A stretch of DNA of 64,000 nt from contig CAKOTK010000006.1 in assembly GCA_934120135.1 (NCBI GenBank), forward strand, positions 1 to 64,000. The letters are read 5' to 3'. Position 1 is the first letter of the stretch. Each line of letters starts with the position of its first letter. A program made the position numbers and the translations under genes. The notes under the pieces were generated by a model. It saw only the letters and a program-made list of their open reading frames with translations, searched no databases and was not told where the DNA came from. Source of the DNA: an uncultured Clostridia bacterium. GTDB lineage: Bacteria; Bacillota; Clostridia; TANB77; CAG-508. Shown in pieces: positions 35,200 through 44,152 of the stretch.

Positions 35200-36093
35200 A
35201 TGGACGAAATATTAAATTTTTTACCAGAAGTATTAAAACAAAAAATCATATCCAGTAATATGAACAATATAGAAGAAATTAGAGTTAGAACCGCTAAGCC
35301 AGTTATATTAAAAAGCAATATAGATGAAAAAGTATTAGACTATATTACCACTCCTGAAATGGTACTTCAAATTTTACAAAGAGTATGTGATAACTCTTTA
35401 TATTCTTATCAAAGCCAAATATGTGAAGGCTTTATAACCTTAAAAGGAGGACATCGTATAGGAGTAACAGGAAATGCAATAATAAAAGACGGAAAAGTAG
35501 CAACTTTGAGTTATATTAGTAGTTTAAATTTTAGAATTGCAAGGCAAGTACTAAATTGCAGTAATAGAGCTATTATACATATATTAAACAGAAATACTGT
35601 ATGGAACACACTAATTGTTTCACCACCAGGTTTGGGTAAAACCACATTATTAAAAGACATAATTAGAAGAATTAGTAATGGAATTCCAGAAATGAATTTC
35701 AAAGGTATTACTTGTGGTGTAGTAGACGAAAGAGGTGAAATATCTGCTACATATAAAGGAATATCACAAAATGATTTAGGAATAAGAACAGATGTAATAG
35801 ATAATATACCAAAAGCACTTGGAATGAAAATGTTAGTCAGGTCTATGAGCCCAAAGGTAATAATTGCAGATGAAATAGGAAGCAAAGAAGATATAGAAGC
35901 AATTGAATATGCAGTTAGCTCAGGAGTAAATGGAATATTTACAGCACATGGGGATAGCTTAGAACAAATTAAAGAAAATCCAATATTAAGCCAATTAATA
36001 CTAAATGGATATATAGACAAAATACTAATTTTGGACAACAAAAGAGATGTGCACTTGGTATATGAAAAACAAAACCAAAGAAAAGCAGTTTAG
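35200..36093 (+). CDS. spoIIIAA: stage III sporulation protein AA (ATPase)
   Basis: Length 297 aa. It is a secretion-ATPase-like P-loop protein: VSPPGLGKTTLLKDIIRRI (Walker A), VIIADEIGS (Walker B) and FTAHGDSLEQI. It powers the SpoIIIA-SpoIIQ channel in the mother cell during engulfment. It begins the complete AA-AH operon. An inverted pair GTGCC/GGCAC (35141-35145, 35165-35169) around ATTGGGGACGG lies just upstream. Confidence 0.96.
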   Translation: MDEILNFLPEVLKQKIISSNMNNIEEIRVRTAKPVILKSNIDEKVLDYITTPEMVLQILQRVCDNSLYSYQSQICEGFITLKGGHRIGVTGNAIIKDGKVATLSYISSLNFRIARQVLNCSNRAIIHILNRNTVWNTLIVSPPGLGKTTLLKDIIRRISNGIPEMNFKGITCGVVDERGEISATYKGISQNDLGIRTDVIDNIPKALGMKMLVRSMSPKVIIADEIGSKEDIEAIEYAVSSGVNGIFTAHGDSLEQIKENPILSQLILNGYIDKILILDNKRDVHLVYEKQNQRKAV

Positions 36094-36104
36094 GAGGAAA
36101 TAAA

Positions 36105-36614
36105 ATGTTAGCTTTTAGATTATTTATATTAGCTATGATTATAGTTACAAGTAGCATAATAGGAATACTATTTTCTAAAAAGTATGCAAACAGAGAAAAG
36201 GAAATAAAAGAAATGAAAAATGCACTTAATATGTTTGCAACTAAAATTAAGTTTACATATGAGCCTATTCCAAATGTTTTTATGGAAATAGCAAACAAAA
36301 TAGGAGGGAATGTTGGAAGCATTTTTGACAGAGCAGCAAATAGAATGAAAGAGGTTCCAGCAGGAGACGCATGGATACAAGCTTTACAAGAAACCAAATG
36401 TAATTTGAATCAAGAGGACATTTCTGTAATGCAAAATTTAGGAAGATTACTAGGACAAACTGATTTAGATGGACAACTTAGTGAAATTGAAGTAGTAAAT
36501 GATTTTTTGACTGCACAACTAGAAAATGCTTCAGAAGAACGTAGAAAAAACGAGAAAATGTATAGAACCTTAGGCTTAGTCACAGGACTAACAATTGCGA
36601 TTATACTAATTTAA
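36105..36614 (+). CDS. spoIIIAB: stage III sporulation protein AB
   Basis: Length 169 aa. An N-terminal membrane helix is followed by SKKYANREKEIKEMKNAL and a C-terminal helix (GLVTGLTIAIILI). It resembles the GspF-like inner-membrane component. AGGAGG precedes the ATG, 11 bases after spoIIIAA. Confidence 0.95.
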   Translation: MLAFRLFILAMIIVTSSIIGILFSKKYANREKEIKEMKNALNMFATKIKFTYEPIPNVFMEIANKIGGNVGSIFDRAANRMKEVPAGDAWIQALQETKCNLNQEDISVMQNLGRLLGQTDLDGQLSEIEVVNDFLTAQLENASEERRKNEKMYRTLGLVTGLTIAIILI

Positions 36615-36629
36615 AAGGAGATATAAAGT

Positions 36630-36824
36630 ATGGATATTAGTTTATTATTTAAAATAGCAGCAATTGGAATTTTAGTAGCTGTGCTATATCAAGTTCTAGT
36701 AAGAGCAGGAAGAGAAGACCAAGCAATGATGACAACATTAGCAGGACTTGTAATTGTTCTTACTCTTGTAATAAAAGAAATTAGCACACTATTTACTAGT
36801 GTAAGAACAATGTTTGGACTATAA
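36630..36824 (+). CDS. spoIIIAC: stage III sporulation protein AC
   Basis: Length 64 aa with two membrane helices (SLLFKIAAIGILVAVLYQVL and TTLAGLVIVLTLVIKEI), joined by the conserved RAGREDQAMM loop. Membrane component of the mother-cell-to-forespore channel. Preceded by AAAGGAG. Confidence 0.95.
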   Translation: MDISLLFKIAAIGILVAVLYQVLVRAGREDQAMMTTLAGLVIVLTLVIKEISTLFTSVRTMFGL

Positions 36825-36860
36825 GAAAGGATAAAAAGGCAATGGATATAATTAAAATTA

Positions 36861-37229
36861 TTGGAGTTCGGGCTAATTTCACTAATTATAATTGTAATTG
36901 TAAAACAATATAGACCAGAATTTGTGCTGTATGTTTCTTTAGCAGCAGGAGTGCTGATTTTAGTAATGATAATGGACAAGATAGGAGCAATAATAGATTT
37001 ACTAACAACACTATCAAACAAAACTGCAATAAACAATGAATTTCTAATACTCCTAATAAAAATAACTGGAATAGCATTTTTAACAGAATTTACAGTTAGC
37101 ATTTGCAAAGACACAGGAGAAACAGCAATAGCCAATAAAGTAGATTTAGGTGGAAAAGTTTTAATTATTTCTATGTCAATACCAATAATAGCAAGTCTTT
37201 TAGAAACAATATTAAAACTATTGCCATAA
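36861..37229 (+). CDS. spoIIIAD: stage III sporulation protein AD with 5' frame break at a CGG codon
   Basis: The open frame gives FGLISLIIIVIVKQYRPEF, then three further membrane segments, matching SpoIIIAD, but homologues start with MDIIKI. That sequence is encoded from the ATG at 36842, which has AGAAAGGA upstream, in the other frame: ATG GAT ATA ATT AAA, on to GTT CGG GCT. Skipping the C of CGG (36869) joins the frames and gives a normal N-terminus. The TTG at 36861 is the only start in the long frame and has no ribosome site. The gene is essential for sporulation in Bacillus and its seven operon partners are intact, so it is likely functional. Confidence 0.9.
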   Translation: MEFGLISLIIIVIVKQYRPEFVLYVSLAAGVLILVMIMDKIGAIIDLLTTLSNKTAINNEFLILLIKITGIAFLTEFTVSICKDTGETAIANKVDLGGKVLIISMSIPIIASLLETILKLLP

Positions 37230-37244
37230 AAAGGAATTAAACAA

Positions 37245-38396
37245 ATGAAAAAAATATTTATCATAACAATTTTGTTTTTAATTTTTATTCCAAGCATTTG
37301 CATAGCTACAGAAACAACTAGTCAAGATGTTTTACAGTCACAACAAGAAGAATTGAACATATCAAGCTTTATAAAAGAAGCACAAAAGTATACACAAAAT
37401 ACTTTTAAAGATATAGATGTAAATGAATTATTTACTTCAGCAATTACTGGCAAAATAGACAATGACACAATTATAAAAAGCATAGTGAGTTTAGTAGGAA
37501 AAGAAGTATTAAACTGTGCTACTGTATTAGGAAGCATACTTGTAATAATTATAATTCATAGCATATTAAAAAGTATTAGTGAAGGATTAGAAAACAAAAA
37601 TGTTGCCCAAATTACATATTATGTTCAATATATTTTGATAGTTACTTTGATAATGGCAAATTTCTCAGATATTCTTCAAATGGTAAAAACAAGTATTCAA
37701 AACTTAGTTGGGTTTATGAATAGTCTAGTGCCACTGCTTATTACTTTAATGCTAACTACTGGTAACTTTGCATCTGCTGGAATACTAGAACCAATTATAT
37801 TATTTATAATAACTTTCATAGGCAATTTCATAACTACTATTTTACTGCCATTTGTACTAATATCAACGGCATTAGCAATTATTTCAAAAGTATCTAGCAG
37901 AATTCAAGTAGACAAGCTATCAAAGTTCTTTAATTCTACAGTTGTATGGACATTAGGAGTTGTACTTACTTTGTTTGTAGGTGTTATATCAATAGAAGGT
38001 AGCTTGAGTAGTACAGTAGACGGAATAACAGCAAAAACTACTAAAGCTGCTGTTTCGAACTTCATACCAGTAGTAGGCAAGATATTAGGTGATGCAGTAG
38101 ATACTGTAATGGGCTGTAGCAACATATTAAAAAATGCAGTTGGAATAGTTGGAGTAGTGGTAGTAATTGCAATATGTGTTGGACCAATAATTAAACTTGC
38201 AATACTGATGGGACTATATTACCTAGCAGGAGCCGTATGTCAACCAATAGCAGATGAAAAAATAGTAAAGCTTTTAGAAGAAATGGGAAACACTTTTAAA
38301 ATGTTACTTGCTATTATGTGTAGTGTGGCTGTAATGTTAATTGTGGGAACTACTTTGGTACTGAAGATTACTAATAGTGGACTGATGTATAGATAG
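37245..38396 (+). CDS. spoIIIAE: stage III sporulation protein AE
   Basis: Length 383 aa. A signal peptide (KKIFIITILFLIFIPSICIATE) precedes an extracytoplasmic part and about six to eight membrane helices. The family stretch VLGSILVIIIIHSILKSISEG and the end LIVGTTLVLKITNSGLM are typical. Polytopic channel component. Starts 15 bases after spoIIIAD. Confidence 0.95.
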   Translation: MKKIFIITILFLIFIPSICIATETTSQDVLQSQQEELNISSFIKEAQKYTQNTFKDIDVNELFTSAITGKIDNDTIIKSIVSLVGKEVLNCATVLGSILVIIIIHSILKSISEGLENKNVAQITYYVQYILIVTLIMANFSDILQMVKTSIQNLVGFMNSLVPLLITLMLTTGNFASAGILEPIILFIITFIGNFITTILLPFVLISTALAIISKVSSRIQVDKLSKFFNSTVVWTLGVVLTLFVGVISIEGSLSSTVDGITAKTTKAAVSNFIPVVGKILGDAVDTVMGCSNILKNAVGIVGVVVVIAICVGPIIKLAILMGLYYLAGAVCQPIADEKIVKLLEEMGNTFKMLLAIMCSVAVMLIVGTTLVLKITNSGLMYR

Positions 38397-38472
38397 TTGA
38401 AAAATAATTACAATGTCAAAATTTAATTCTTTTCCAACTAAGGTACAAATGATTTATAGGAGAGAAGAAAAA

Positions 38473-39060
38473 ATGAATTGGATAAGTGGTTGGATACAAG
38501 GAATAATAATAGCGGTTATAATTGGTACAATTATTGAAATGCTTCTGCCAGATGGCAATTGTAAAAAATATGTTAAGGTTGTAATTGGAGTATATATATT
38601 GTTCTCAATAGTTTCTCCTGTAATAACCAAAGTTACAGGCAATGAATTTAGAGTATCAGACATATATGACATAAATACATACATAGAAGTATCTGCAAAA
38701 AGCAGTCAGGAAAATATAGAGAATAGCCAACAAAATCAAATTAAACAAGTATATATAACAAACCTGAAAAATGATATGAAGCAAAAGATACAAGAAAAGG
38801 GATATAGCGTTAAAAGTTTGACTTTAGAAATATCTAATGATGAACAATATACTTTAAAAAAGATATTTGCACAAGTTAGCAAAAGGAAAAATGAAGAAAA
38901 CAACGAGGTTAAAGGTGTGAATGAAATAAATATTACAGTTGGCAACACTACTGAAAGCCAAGAAGAGGATATAAGTATTTCAACTAAAGAGCAAAGTGAT
39001 TTGAAAGCATATTTAAGTGGCATATATAACTTAGAAGAAAAAAATATAAATATAAATTAG
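38473..39060 (+). CDS. spoIIIAF: stage III sporulation protein AF
   Basis: Length 195 aa from the ATG at 38473 (AGGAGAG upstream); the frame from 38413 lacks a ribosome site. Two membrane helices (WIQGIIIAVIIGTIIEMLLP and YVKVVIGVYILFSIVSPVI) precede a ring-building-motif-like extracytoplasmic domain. Confidence 0.93.
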   Translation: MNWISGWIQGIIIAVIIGTIIEMLLPDGNCKKYVKVVIGVYILFSIVSPVITKVTGNEFRVSDIYDINTYIEVSAKSSQENIENSQQNQIKQVYITNLKNDMKQKIQEKGYSVKSLTLEISNDEQYTLKKIFAQVSKRKNEENNEVKGVNEINITVGNTTESQEEDISISTKEQSDLKAYLSGIYNLEEKNININ

Positions 39061-39071
39061 GAGGAGTGAAT

Positions 39072-39674
39072 ATGTTTAAGGAGAAAATAAAGGAACTAGT
39101 TTCAAAATCAGATGATGGAAATAACAAAAAGAAAATTGAAAACCTAGTATTTTTTCTAATTATACTTATTGTAGTATTAGTAGCTATAAATTTAATTTGG
39201 AAGGATAAAAAGGAAGATATCAAAAGTACAGATAGCAATAAAAGATTAGCTACACAAGAACAAAATATTACAGAACAAAAAGATAATAACTTGAGCAATC
39301 AGTTAGAAGACATACTTCAAAAAATAAATGGAGTAGGAAAAGTAAAGGTTTTAATTACATATTCACAAACTAGTCAAACAGTTCCATTATATAATGAAGA
39401 CTCATCTCAGAAAGACACTCAAGAACAAGATAAAACTGGTGGAACCAGAAAAGTAGTTGAAACAGATGTAAAACGAGAAGTTGTATATCAGGAAACTAAT
39501 GGAACAAAAACACCTATAACACAAAGCACTGTAAGCCCAAAAGTTGAAGGTGCAATTGTTACAGCACAAGGGGCTACAAATACAAATATAAAAGCTGATA
39601 TTATTCAAGCAGTCGAAGCGGTTACAGGTTTGGCATCACATAAAATACAAGTTTTTGCAATGAGCGAAAATTAA
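39072..39674 (+). CDS. spoIIIAG: stage III sporulation protein AG
   Basis: Length 200 aa. One membrane helix (LVFFLIILIVVLVAINLIW) is followed by a ring-forming domain with the family motif ILQKINGVGKVKVLITYSQT. SpoIIIAG forms the large ring of the channel. The ATG at 39072 is correctly spaced from GGAGGAG; a GTG at 39066 is too close. Confidence 0.95.
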   Translation: MFKEKIKELVSKSDDGNNKKKIENLVFFLIILIVVLVAINLIWKDKKEDIKSTDSNKRLATQEQNITEQKDNNLSNQLEDILQKINGVGKVKVLITYSQTSQTVPLYNEDSSQKDTQEQDKTGGTRKVVETDVKREVVYQETNGTKTPITQSTVSPKVEGAIVTAQGATNTNIKADIIQAVEAVTGLASHKIQVFAMSEN

Positions 39675-39687
39675 GAAAGGATTTGAA

Positions 39688-40344
39688 ATGGTATATATGA
39701 AAATTTTAAAAAGAAATCAAATTGTTGTTGCAGTAATAGCACTTATGCTAGTTACAGCAGGATATTTAAATTTTGCAAACCAAAATAAAGAAAGTAATTT
39801 AATACCTACAAGTAGCGTGGCTGATACGGAACTAATGGCAGGAATAGGTGATGCCCAATTAGTAAGTGCAAATGAAGCTACAGAAAATAACCAAACACAA
39901 AATGAAACTATAAAAAATACAGAAAACGTTGCTACCACTAGTAATACCCAAAAAAACACAGATAGCAATACAACTAAAAATACATCAGCACAAGAAGATA
40001 GCTATTTTGCTCAATCGAGATTAGACAGAGACAAAATGTATTCTCAAATGTTAGACAATTACCAAAAAATATTAGAAACTAATAATTTAAGCTCAGAAGA
40101 AAAGAAAACAGCACAAGAAGAAATAAAAAGAATAAACAATGAAAAAAATGCTATTATGATAGCAGAGAATTTAATAAAAACAAAAGGCTTTCAAGATATT
40201 GTAATATTTGTAAATAATGGAAATGTAACAGGAGTAGTGCAAAAAGATAAACTAGACGAAAAAGACATTGCACAAATTCAAAATATTATAACCAGAGAGC
40301 TAAATGTAAAAACAAATAAAATAAATATAAGTGGCAAAAATTGA
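39688..40344 (+). CDS. spoIIIAH: stage III sporulation protein AH
   Basis: Length 218 aa. An N-terminal membrane helix (QIVVAVIALMLVTAGYLNF) is followed by a low-complexity Asn/Thr linker and the ring-building-motif domain (YFAQSRLDRDKMYSQ, AENLIKTKGFQDIVIFV). It binds forespore SpoIIQ across the septum. Its stop codon overlaps the -35 of the next gene's promoter. Confidence 0.95.
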   Translation: MVYMKILKRNQIVVAVIALMLVTAGYLNFANQNKESNLIPTSSVADTELMAGIGDAQLVSANEATENNQTQNETIKNTENVATTSNTQKNTDSNTTKNTSAQEDSYFAQSRLDRDKMYSQMLDNYQKILETNNLSSEEKKTAQEEIKRINNEKNAIMIAENLIKTKGFQDIVIFVNNGNVTGVVQKDKLDEKDIAQIQNIITRELNVKTNKINISGKN

Positions 40345-40369
40345 CCACTTTACATAATTATGGTATAAT
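40341..40369 (+). promoter_or_regulatory. strong sigma-A promoter overlapping spoIIIAH stop
   Basis: TTGACC (40341-40346), 17-base spacer, TATAAT (40364-40369) with TG one base upstream. Confidence 0.85.
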
Positions 40370-40440
40370 ATAGGTGTTACTGTTTAGTAATGGTATGAAA
40401 AAATTTTCATATCAAACAAAAGATTTTGGAGGAAAAAATT

Positions 40441-41055
40441 ATGATGTATCGGAACGAAGTTATATTGAGCGGTTACCTGGTAGAAAATTTTAAGTTTCAT
40501 CATGACGTTGGAACAAAAATTTTTGAAGGTAAAATTGAAGTTGAGCGGCGGAGCGGAACTAAGGATACTCTTATTTTACAGATTTCAGAAAGAAAATTGA
40601 AGGAAGTCGGAAACTTGGAAGAAGGAGACGGCATCATAATAGTAGGAGAATTGTGTACCCATAGATATATAGGCGATGACGACATGGTACATAATAAAAA
40701 CTATGTATATGTTGACAAAGTTTGGTACACTTTTAATCCGGATATGAAAAACTGGGTTAAAATCTCTGGTGTAATTGTAAAGAAGGGAACTTTAAGGACA
40801 ACTCAGTTTTGCGGAAAGAAAGTGATTGAAGCTATTATTGCAATCGAAAGTAAAAATGAACAGCGGAATACAGCCTATGTACCAATTATTTTTTGGAATG
40901 ATATGGCAGACAATATGCTTGGTAATTACAATGTTGGAGACAAAATTGAAATCAACGGGAGGCTTCAGTCGCGAGACTATATAAAAAGACTACCAGATGA
41001 CTCAACGGTAGTCAAAACAACGTTTGAGGTATCAGTATTCAAATTAATTCCCTAA
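40441..41055 (+). CDS. tandem OB-fold single-stranded-DNA-binding-like protein
   Basis: About 204 aa. Two OB-fold-like halves are visible: residues 3-85 (NEVILSGYLVENFKFHHDVG, then DTLILQISERKL and GIIIVGELCTHRY) and 105-204 (WVKISGVIVKKGTLRTTQF, then NTAYVPIIFWNDMAD and DKIEINGRLQSRDY). This suggests an SSB/PriB-like protein. Codon use differs from neighbours: four CGG Arg codons including a CGG-CGG pair, and GC-richer stretches, although CGG is otherwise avoided. That hints at acquisition by transfer or special expression. GGAGG precedes ATGATG. Strong promoter and terminator make it a single-gene unit. Confidence 0.7.
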   Translation: MMYRNEVILSGYLVENFKFHHDVGTKIFEGKIEVERRSGTKDTLILQISERKLKEVGNLEEGDGIIIVGELCTHRYIGDDDMVHNKNYVYVDKVWYTFNPDMKNWVKISGVIVKKGTLRTTQFCGKKVIEAIIAIESKNEQRNTAYVPIIFWNDMADNMLGNYNVGDKIEINGRLQSRDYIKRLPDDSTVVKTTFEVSVFKLIP

Positions 41056-41060
41056 AATTT

Positions 41061-41098
41061 TTAAAAGGTGGCTAAAATACAGCCACCTTTTAATTTTT
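41061..41098 (+). terminator. rho-independent terminator
   Basis: TTAAAAGGTGGCT pairs with AGCCACCTTTTAA (13 bp) followed by a T-run. Confidence 0.92.
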
Positions 41099-41111
41099 TT
41101 ACCATTTTTTA

Positions 41112-41139
41112 TTGTATTTTTTTTATTTATTGGTATAAT
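41112..41139 (+). promoter_or_regulatory. sigma-A promoter of pfkA
   Basis: TTGTAT (41112-41117), 16-base spacer, TATAAT (41134-41139) with extended TGG. Confidence 0.75.
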
Positions 41140-41171
41140 AGTAGCAGTGAAGATTGAAAGGTGGAAATATT

Positions 41172-42314
41172 ATGATAAAAAGAGTAGCCATTTTAGCAAA
41201 TGGTGGAGATGTTTCAGGATTTAATGCAGTTATTAGAGCAATTATAAAGACTGCTGAAAATAATAATGTAGAATGTTATGGATTTATAGATGGATATAGA
41301 GGACTATTGGAAAACAATTATGTACAACTATGTACAAGCGCAACAGGAAACGCAATAGGAATATTACCAAAGGGAGGATCAATAATTGGTTCATCTACAA
41401 ACTCAAATGTATTTTGTTATCCAGTAGAAGAAAATGGAGAAACAGTATATAAGGATTTATCAGATAAATGTGTAGAAAATATAAAAAATGATGGTATAGA
41501 TTGTTTGTTCACACTAGGTGGGGATGGAACACAAAAATCAGCAAGAGACTTATCTCTTAAAGGTATAAATGTAATTGGAGTTCCAAAAACAATAGATAAT
41601 GATGTTGCATGTACAGAAATTACATTTGGATATAACACAGCAGTAAGTGTTGCAGCAGAAGCTTTAGATAGACTTCATACTACAGGAGATACGCATCATA
41701 GAATTATGGTGTTAGAAGTTATGGGAAGATATGCAGGATGGATTGCACTAGAGTCAGCTATTGCTGGTGGTGCGGACGTTGCGTTAATTCCAGAAATTCC
41801 TTATGATATAAATAAAGCAGCACAAAAAATTCTTAACCGTAAAAAACGTGGAAAACAATTTAGTGTAGTAGTCGTTGCAGAAGGAGCAAAGCCAATAGGA
41901 GGAGATATTACAGTAAAATCAGTAAGAAATAAAGGCAAAGGTGTAGATAATAACAAACTTGGAGGTGCAGGAGAAAAAGTTGCTCAGCAACTTCAAGAAT
42001 TAACAGGATTAGAAGCAAGATGCACAGTATTAGGATATATGCAAAGAGGAGGAAGTCCAACTTCATTTGATAGAGTTCTTTCTACTAAATATGGAGCAAA
42101 AGCTATGGAACTTGCTTTAGCAGGAAAGTTCAATGTACTAACAGTTATAAAAGATGGAAAATTAAACAGTGTTCCATTAGAAGAGGTTGTAGGAAATAAC
42201 AAAAAAATTGGAGCAGTTTCTGGAAATACACCAGAGAGCAACATTAGAAGAGTAAATTTAGATAATGATTTAGTAAAAACAGCAAGAGATATTGGAATAA
42301 ATCTAGGAGATTAA
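41172..42314 (+). CDS. pfkA: 6-phosphofructokinase, mixed-substrate (group III) type
   Basis: Length 380 aa. The start IKRVAILANGGDVSGFNAVIRA and motifs FTLGGDGTQKSA, PKTIDNDVACTE and MGRYAGWIAL are those of the PFK-A superfamily. GGDG (Gly where PPi enzymes have Asp) predicts ATP use. PKTIDND keeps Lys where classical ATP enzymes have Gly, a combination typical of the group III mixed-substrate clade, so the phosphoryl donor is not settled by sequence. The ATG at 41172 has AAAGGTGG upstream. It is apart from the glycolytic operon and 16 bases before argS. Confidence 0.92.
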   Translation: MIKRVAILANGGDVSGFNAVIRAIIKTAENNNVECYGFIDGYRGLLENNYVQLCTSATGNAIGILPKGGSIIGSSTNSNVFCYPVEENGETVYKDLSDKCVENIKNDGIDCLFTLGGDGTQKSARDLSLKGINVIGVPKTIDNDVACTEITFGYNTAVSVAAEALDRLHTTGDTHHRIMVLEVMGRYAGWIALESAIAGGADVALIPEIPYDINKAAQKILNRKKRGKQFSVVVVAEGAKPIGGDITVKSVRNKGKGVDNNKLGGAGEKVAQQLQELTGLEARCTVLGYMQRGGSPTSFDRVLSTKYGAKAMELALAGKFNVLTVIKDGKLNSVPLEEVVGNNKKIGAVSGNTPESNIRRVNLDNDLVKTARDIGINLGD

Positions 42315-42330
42315 AAGAAAGGGTGTAACA

Positions 42331-44040
42331 ATGATAGACTTTAAGCAAAAAATAGCAGAGCAAATAAGTAAAACAACAAACATACCACAAGAACAAATTG
42401 TAGAATATATTGAAATACCAGCAGATGAAAAAATGGGAGATTTTTCTTTTCCATGTTTTAAATTAGCAAAAGAATTAAAAAAATCTCCTCAAATGATAGC
42501 ACAAGAAATAAAAGATAATATAGAATTTGAAGATGGATTTATGCAAAATATAGAAGTTGTAAATGGATATTTAAATTTCTATATAATGCCACAAGAGTAT
42601 ATCTCAAATGTATTAACTGAAATTGCAAACAAAAAAGAAAACTATGGAGAGAGTACAGTTGGAAAAGGAAAAAATATAGTAATAGATTATTCAGCACCAA
42701 ACATTGCTAAACCATTTCATATTGGACATCTACGTTCAACAGTAATAGGAAATGCTATATATAAAACCTACAAACATTTAGGGTACAATTGTACAGGAGT
42801 TAACCATTTAGGTGACTATGGAACACAATTTGGTAAATTGATAGAGGGATATAAAAGATGGGGAAGCGAATACAACGTAGAAGAAAACCCTATTGATGAG
42901 CTTACCAAAATTTATGTTAGAATAAATAATCTTTGTAAAGAAGATGAAGCAGTATTAGAAGAGTGCAGAAATAATTTTAAAAAGCTAGAAGATGGTGACG
43001 AGTACTGTGTAGAAATATGGACTAAATTTAGAGAACTAAGTTTAAAAGAATTTCAAAAAGTGTATAAATTGCTAGACGTAGAATTTGACTCTTGGAATGG
43101 AGAGGCTTTTTATTCAGACAAAATGGGAGAAGTAGTAGATATTTTAAAACAAAAAAATCTATTACAACCTTCAGAAGGTGCAATGGTAGTAAACTTAGAT
43201 GAATATGATATGCCACCATGTATTATAGAAAAAACAAATGGCTCTACTACATATGCTACACGTGATTTAGCAGCAATTCTTTATAGAGCAAGAACATATG
43301 ATTTTGACAAAGCTATATATGTAACCTCATATGAACAAATATTACATTTTAAACAAATATTTGAAGTTGCTAAACACTTGAATTTAGACGAGAAATATAC
43401 AAATGGACTAGTACATGTTCCATTTGGAATGGTACAATTGAAAACAGGCAAAATGTCGACTAGAGAAGGAAATGTTATAAAACTAGAAGATTTACTAAAT
43501 GAAGCAATAAGCAGAGTAACACAAATTATGAATGAAAAAAATCCAAATCTAGAAAATAAAGAGGAGATTGCTAAAAAAATAGGAGTTGGAGCAGTTATAT
43601 TCAATGACTTATACAATAGCAGAATCAAAGACGAAATATTTGACTGGGATGCTATGCTTAACTTTAATGGTGAAACAGGTCCATATATGCAATACATATA
43701 TGTTAGAACTAAAAGCTTACTAGAAAAAGCAGGATATATACCTGAAATAAATGAAGTTGATTTTTCAAAGTTGACAGATGTCTCTTCTTTAAGAGTAATA
43801 AAATTAATATACTCTTTTGAAGACATATTAAAACAATCTGCTGAAAAATATGAACCATATATTATAGCAAGATACTTGATAAAATTAGCACAAGCATTTA
43901 GTAGTTTCTACAATGAAAATAAAATAATTGGTGAAGAAAAAAACGTTCAGGATGCAAGACTATATCTAACATATGCTACAGGCTTAGTACTAGAAGCGGG
44001 AGCTAAAATCTTAGGTATCAAAATGCCAGAAAAGATGTAA
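42331..44040 (+). CDS. argS: arginyl-tRNA synthetase
   Basis: Length 569 aa. The N-terminal Add-1 domain is followed by the class I signature SAPNIAKPFHIGHLRSTVIG. The KMSKS-equivalent is KTGKMSTREGNVI. The C-terminal anticodon-binding DALR domain ends GLVLEAGAKILGIKMPEKM. It charges tRNA-Arg, of interest here because CGG codons look problematic in this genome. Probably co-transcribed with pfkA. Confidence 0.97.
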   Translation: MIDFKQKIAEQISKTTNIPQEQIVEYIEIPADEKMGDFSFPCFKLAKELKKSPQMIAQEIKDNIEFEDGFMQNIEVVNGYLNFYIMPQEYISNVLTEIANKKENYGESTVGKGKNIVIDYSAPNIAKPFHIGHLRSTVIGNAIYKTYKHLGYNCTGVNHLGDYGTQFGKLIEGYKRWGSEYNVEENPIDELTKIYVRINNLCKEDEAVLEECRNNFKKLEDGDEYCVEIWTKFRELSLKEFQKVYKLLDVEFDSWNGEAFYSDKMGEVVDILKQKNLLQPSEGAMVVNLDEYDMPPCIIEKTNGSTTYATRDLAAILYRARTYDFDKAIYVTSYEQILHFKQIFEVAKHLNLDEKYTNGLVHVPFGMVQLKTGKMSTREGNVIKLEDLLNEAISRVTQIMNEKNPNLENKEEIAKKIGVGAVIFNDLYNSRIKDEIFDWDAMLNFNGETGPYMQYIYVRTKSLLEKAGYIPEINEVDFSKLTDVSSLRVIKLIYSFEDILKQSAEKYEPYIIARYLIKLAQAFSSFYNENKIIGEEKNVQDARLYLTYATGLVLEAGAKILGIKMPEKM

Positions 44041-44049
44041 AATAATATC

Positions 44050-44077
44050 TTGCAAAATTTTTATATTGTGATATAAT
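44050..44077 (+). promoter_or_regulatory. sigma-A promoter of glmM
   Basis: TTGCAA (44050-44055), 16-base spacer, TATAAT (44072-44077). Confidence 0.7.
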
Positions 44078-44152
44078 TCAAAAAGTGATACACAATAAAG
44101 AAATGAATGGAATAACTTAATATATAATAAACATTAGAAAGGACAATATAAA

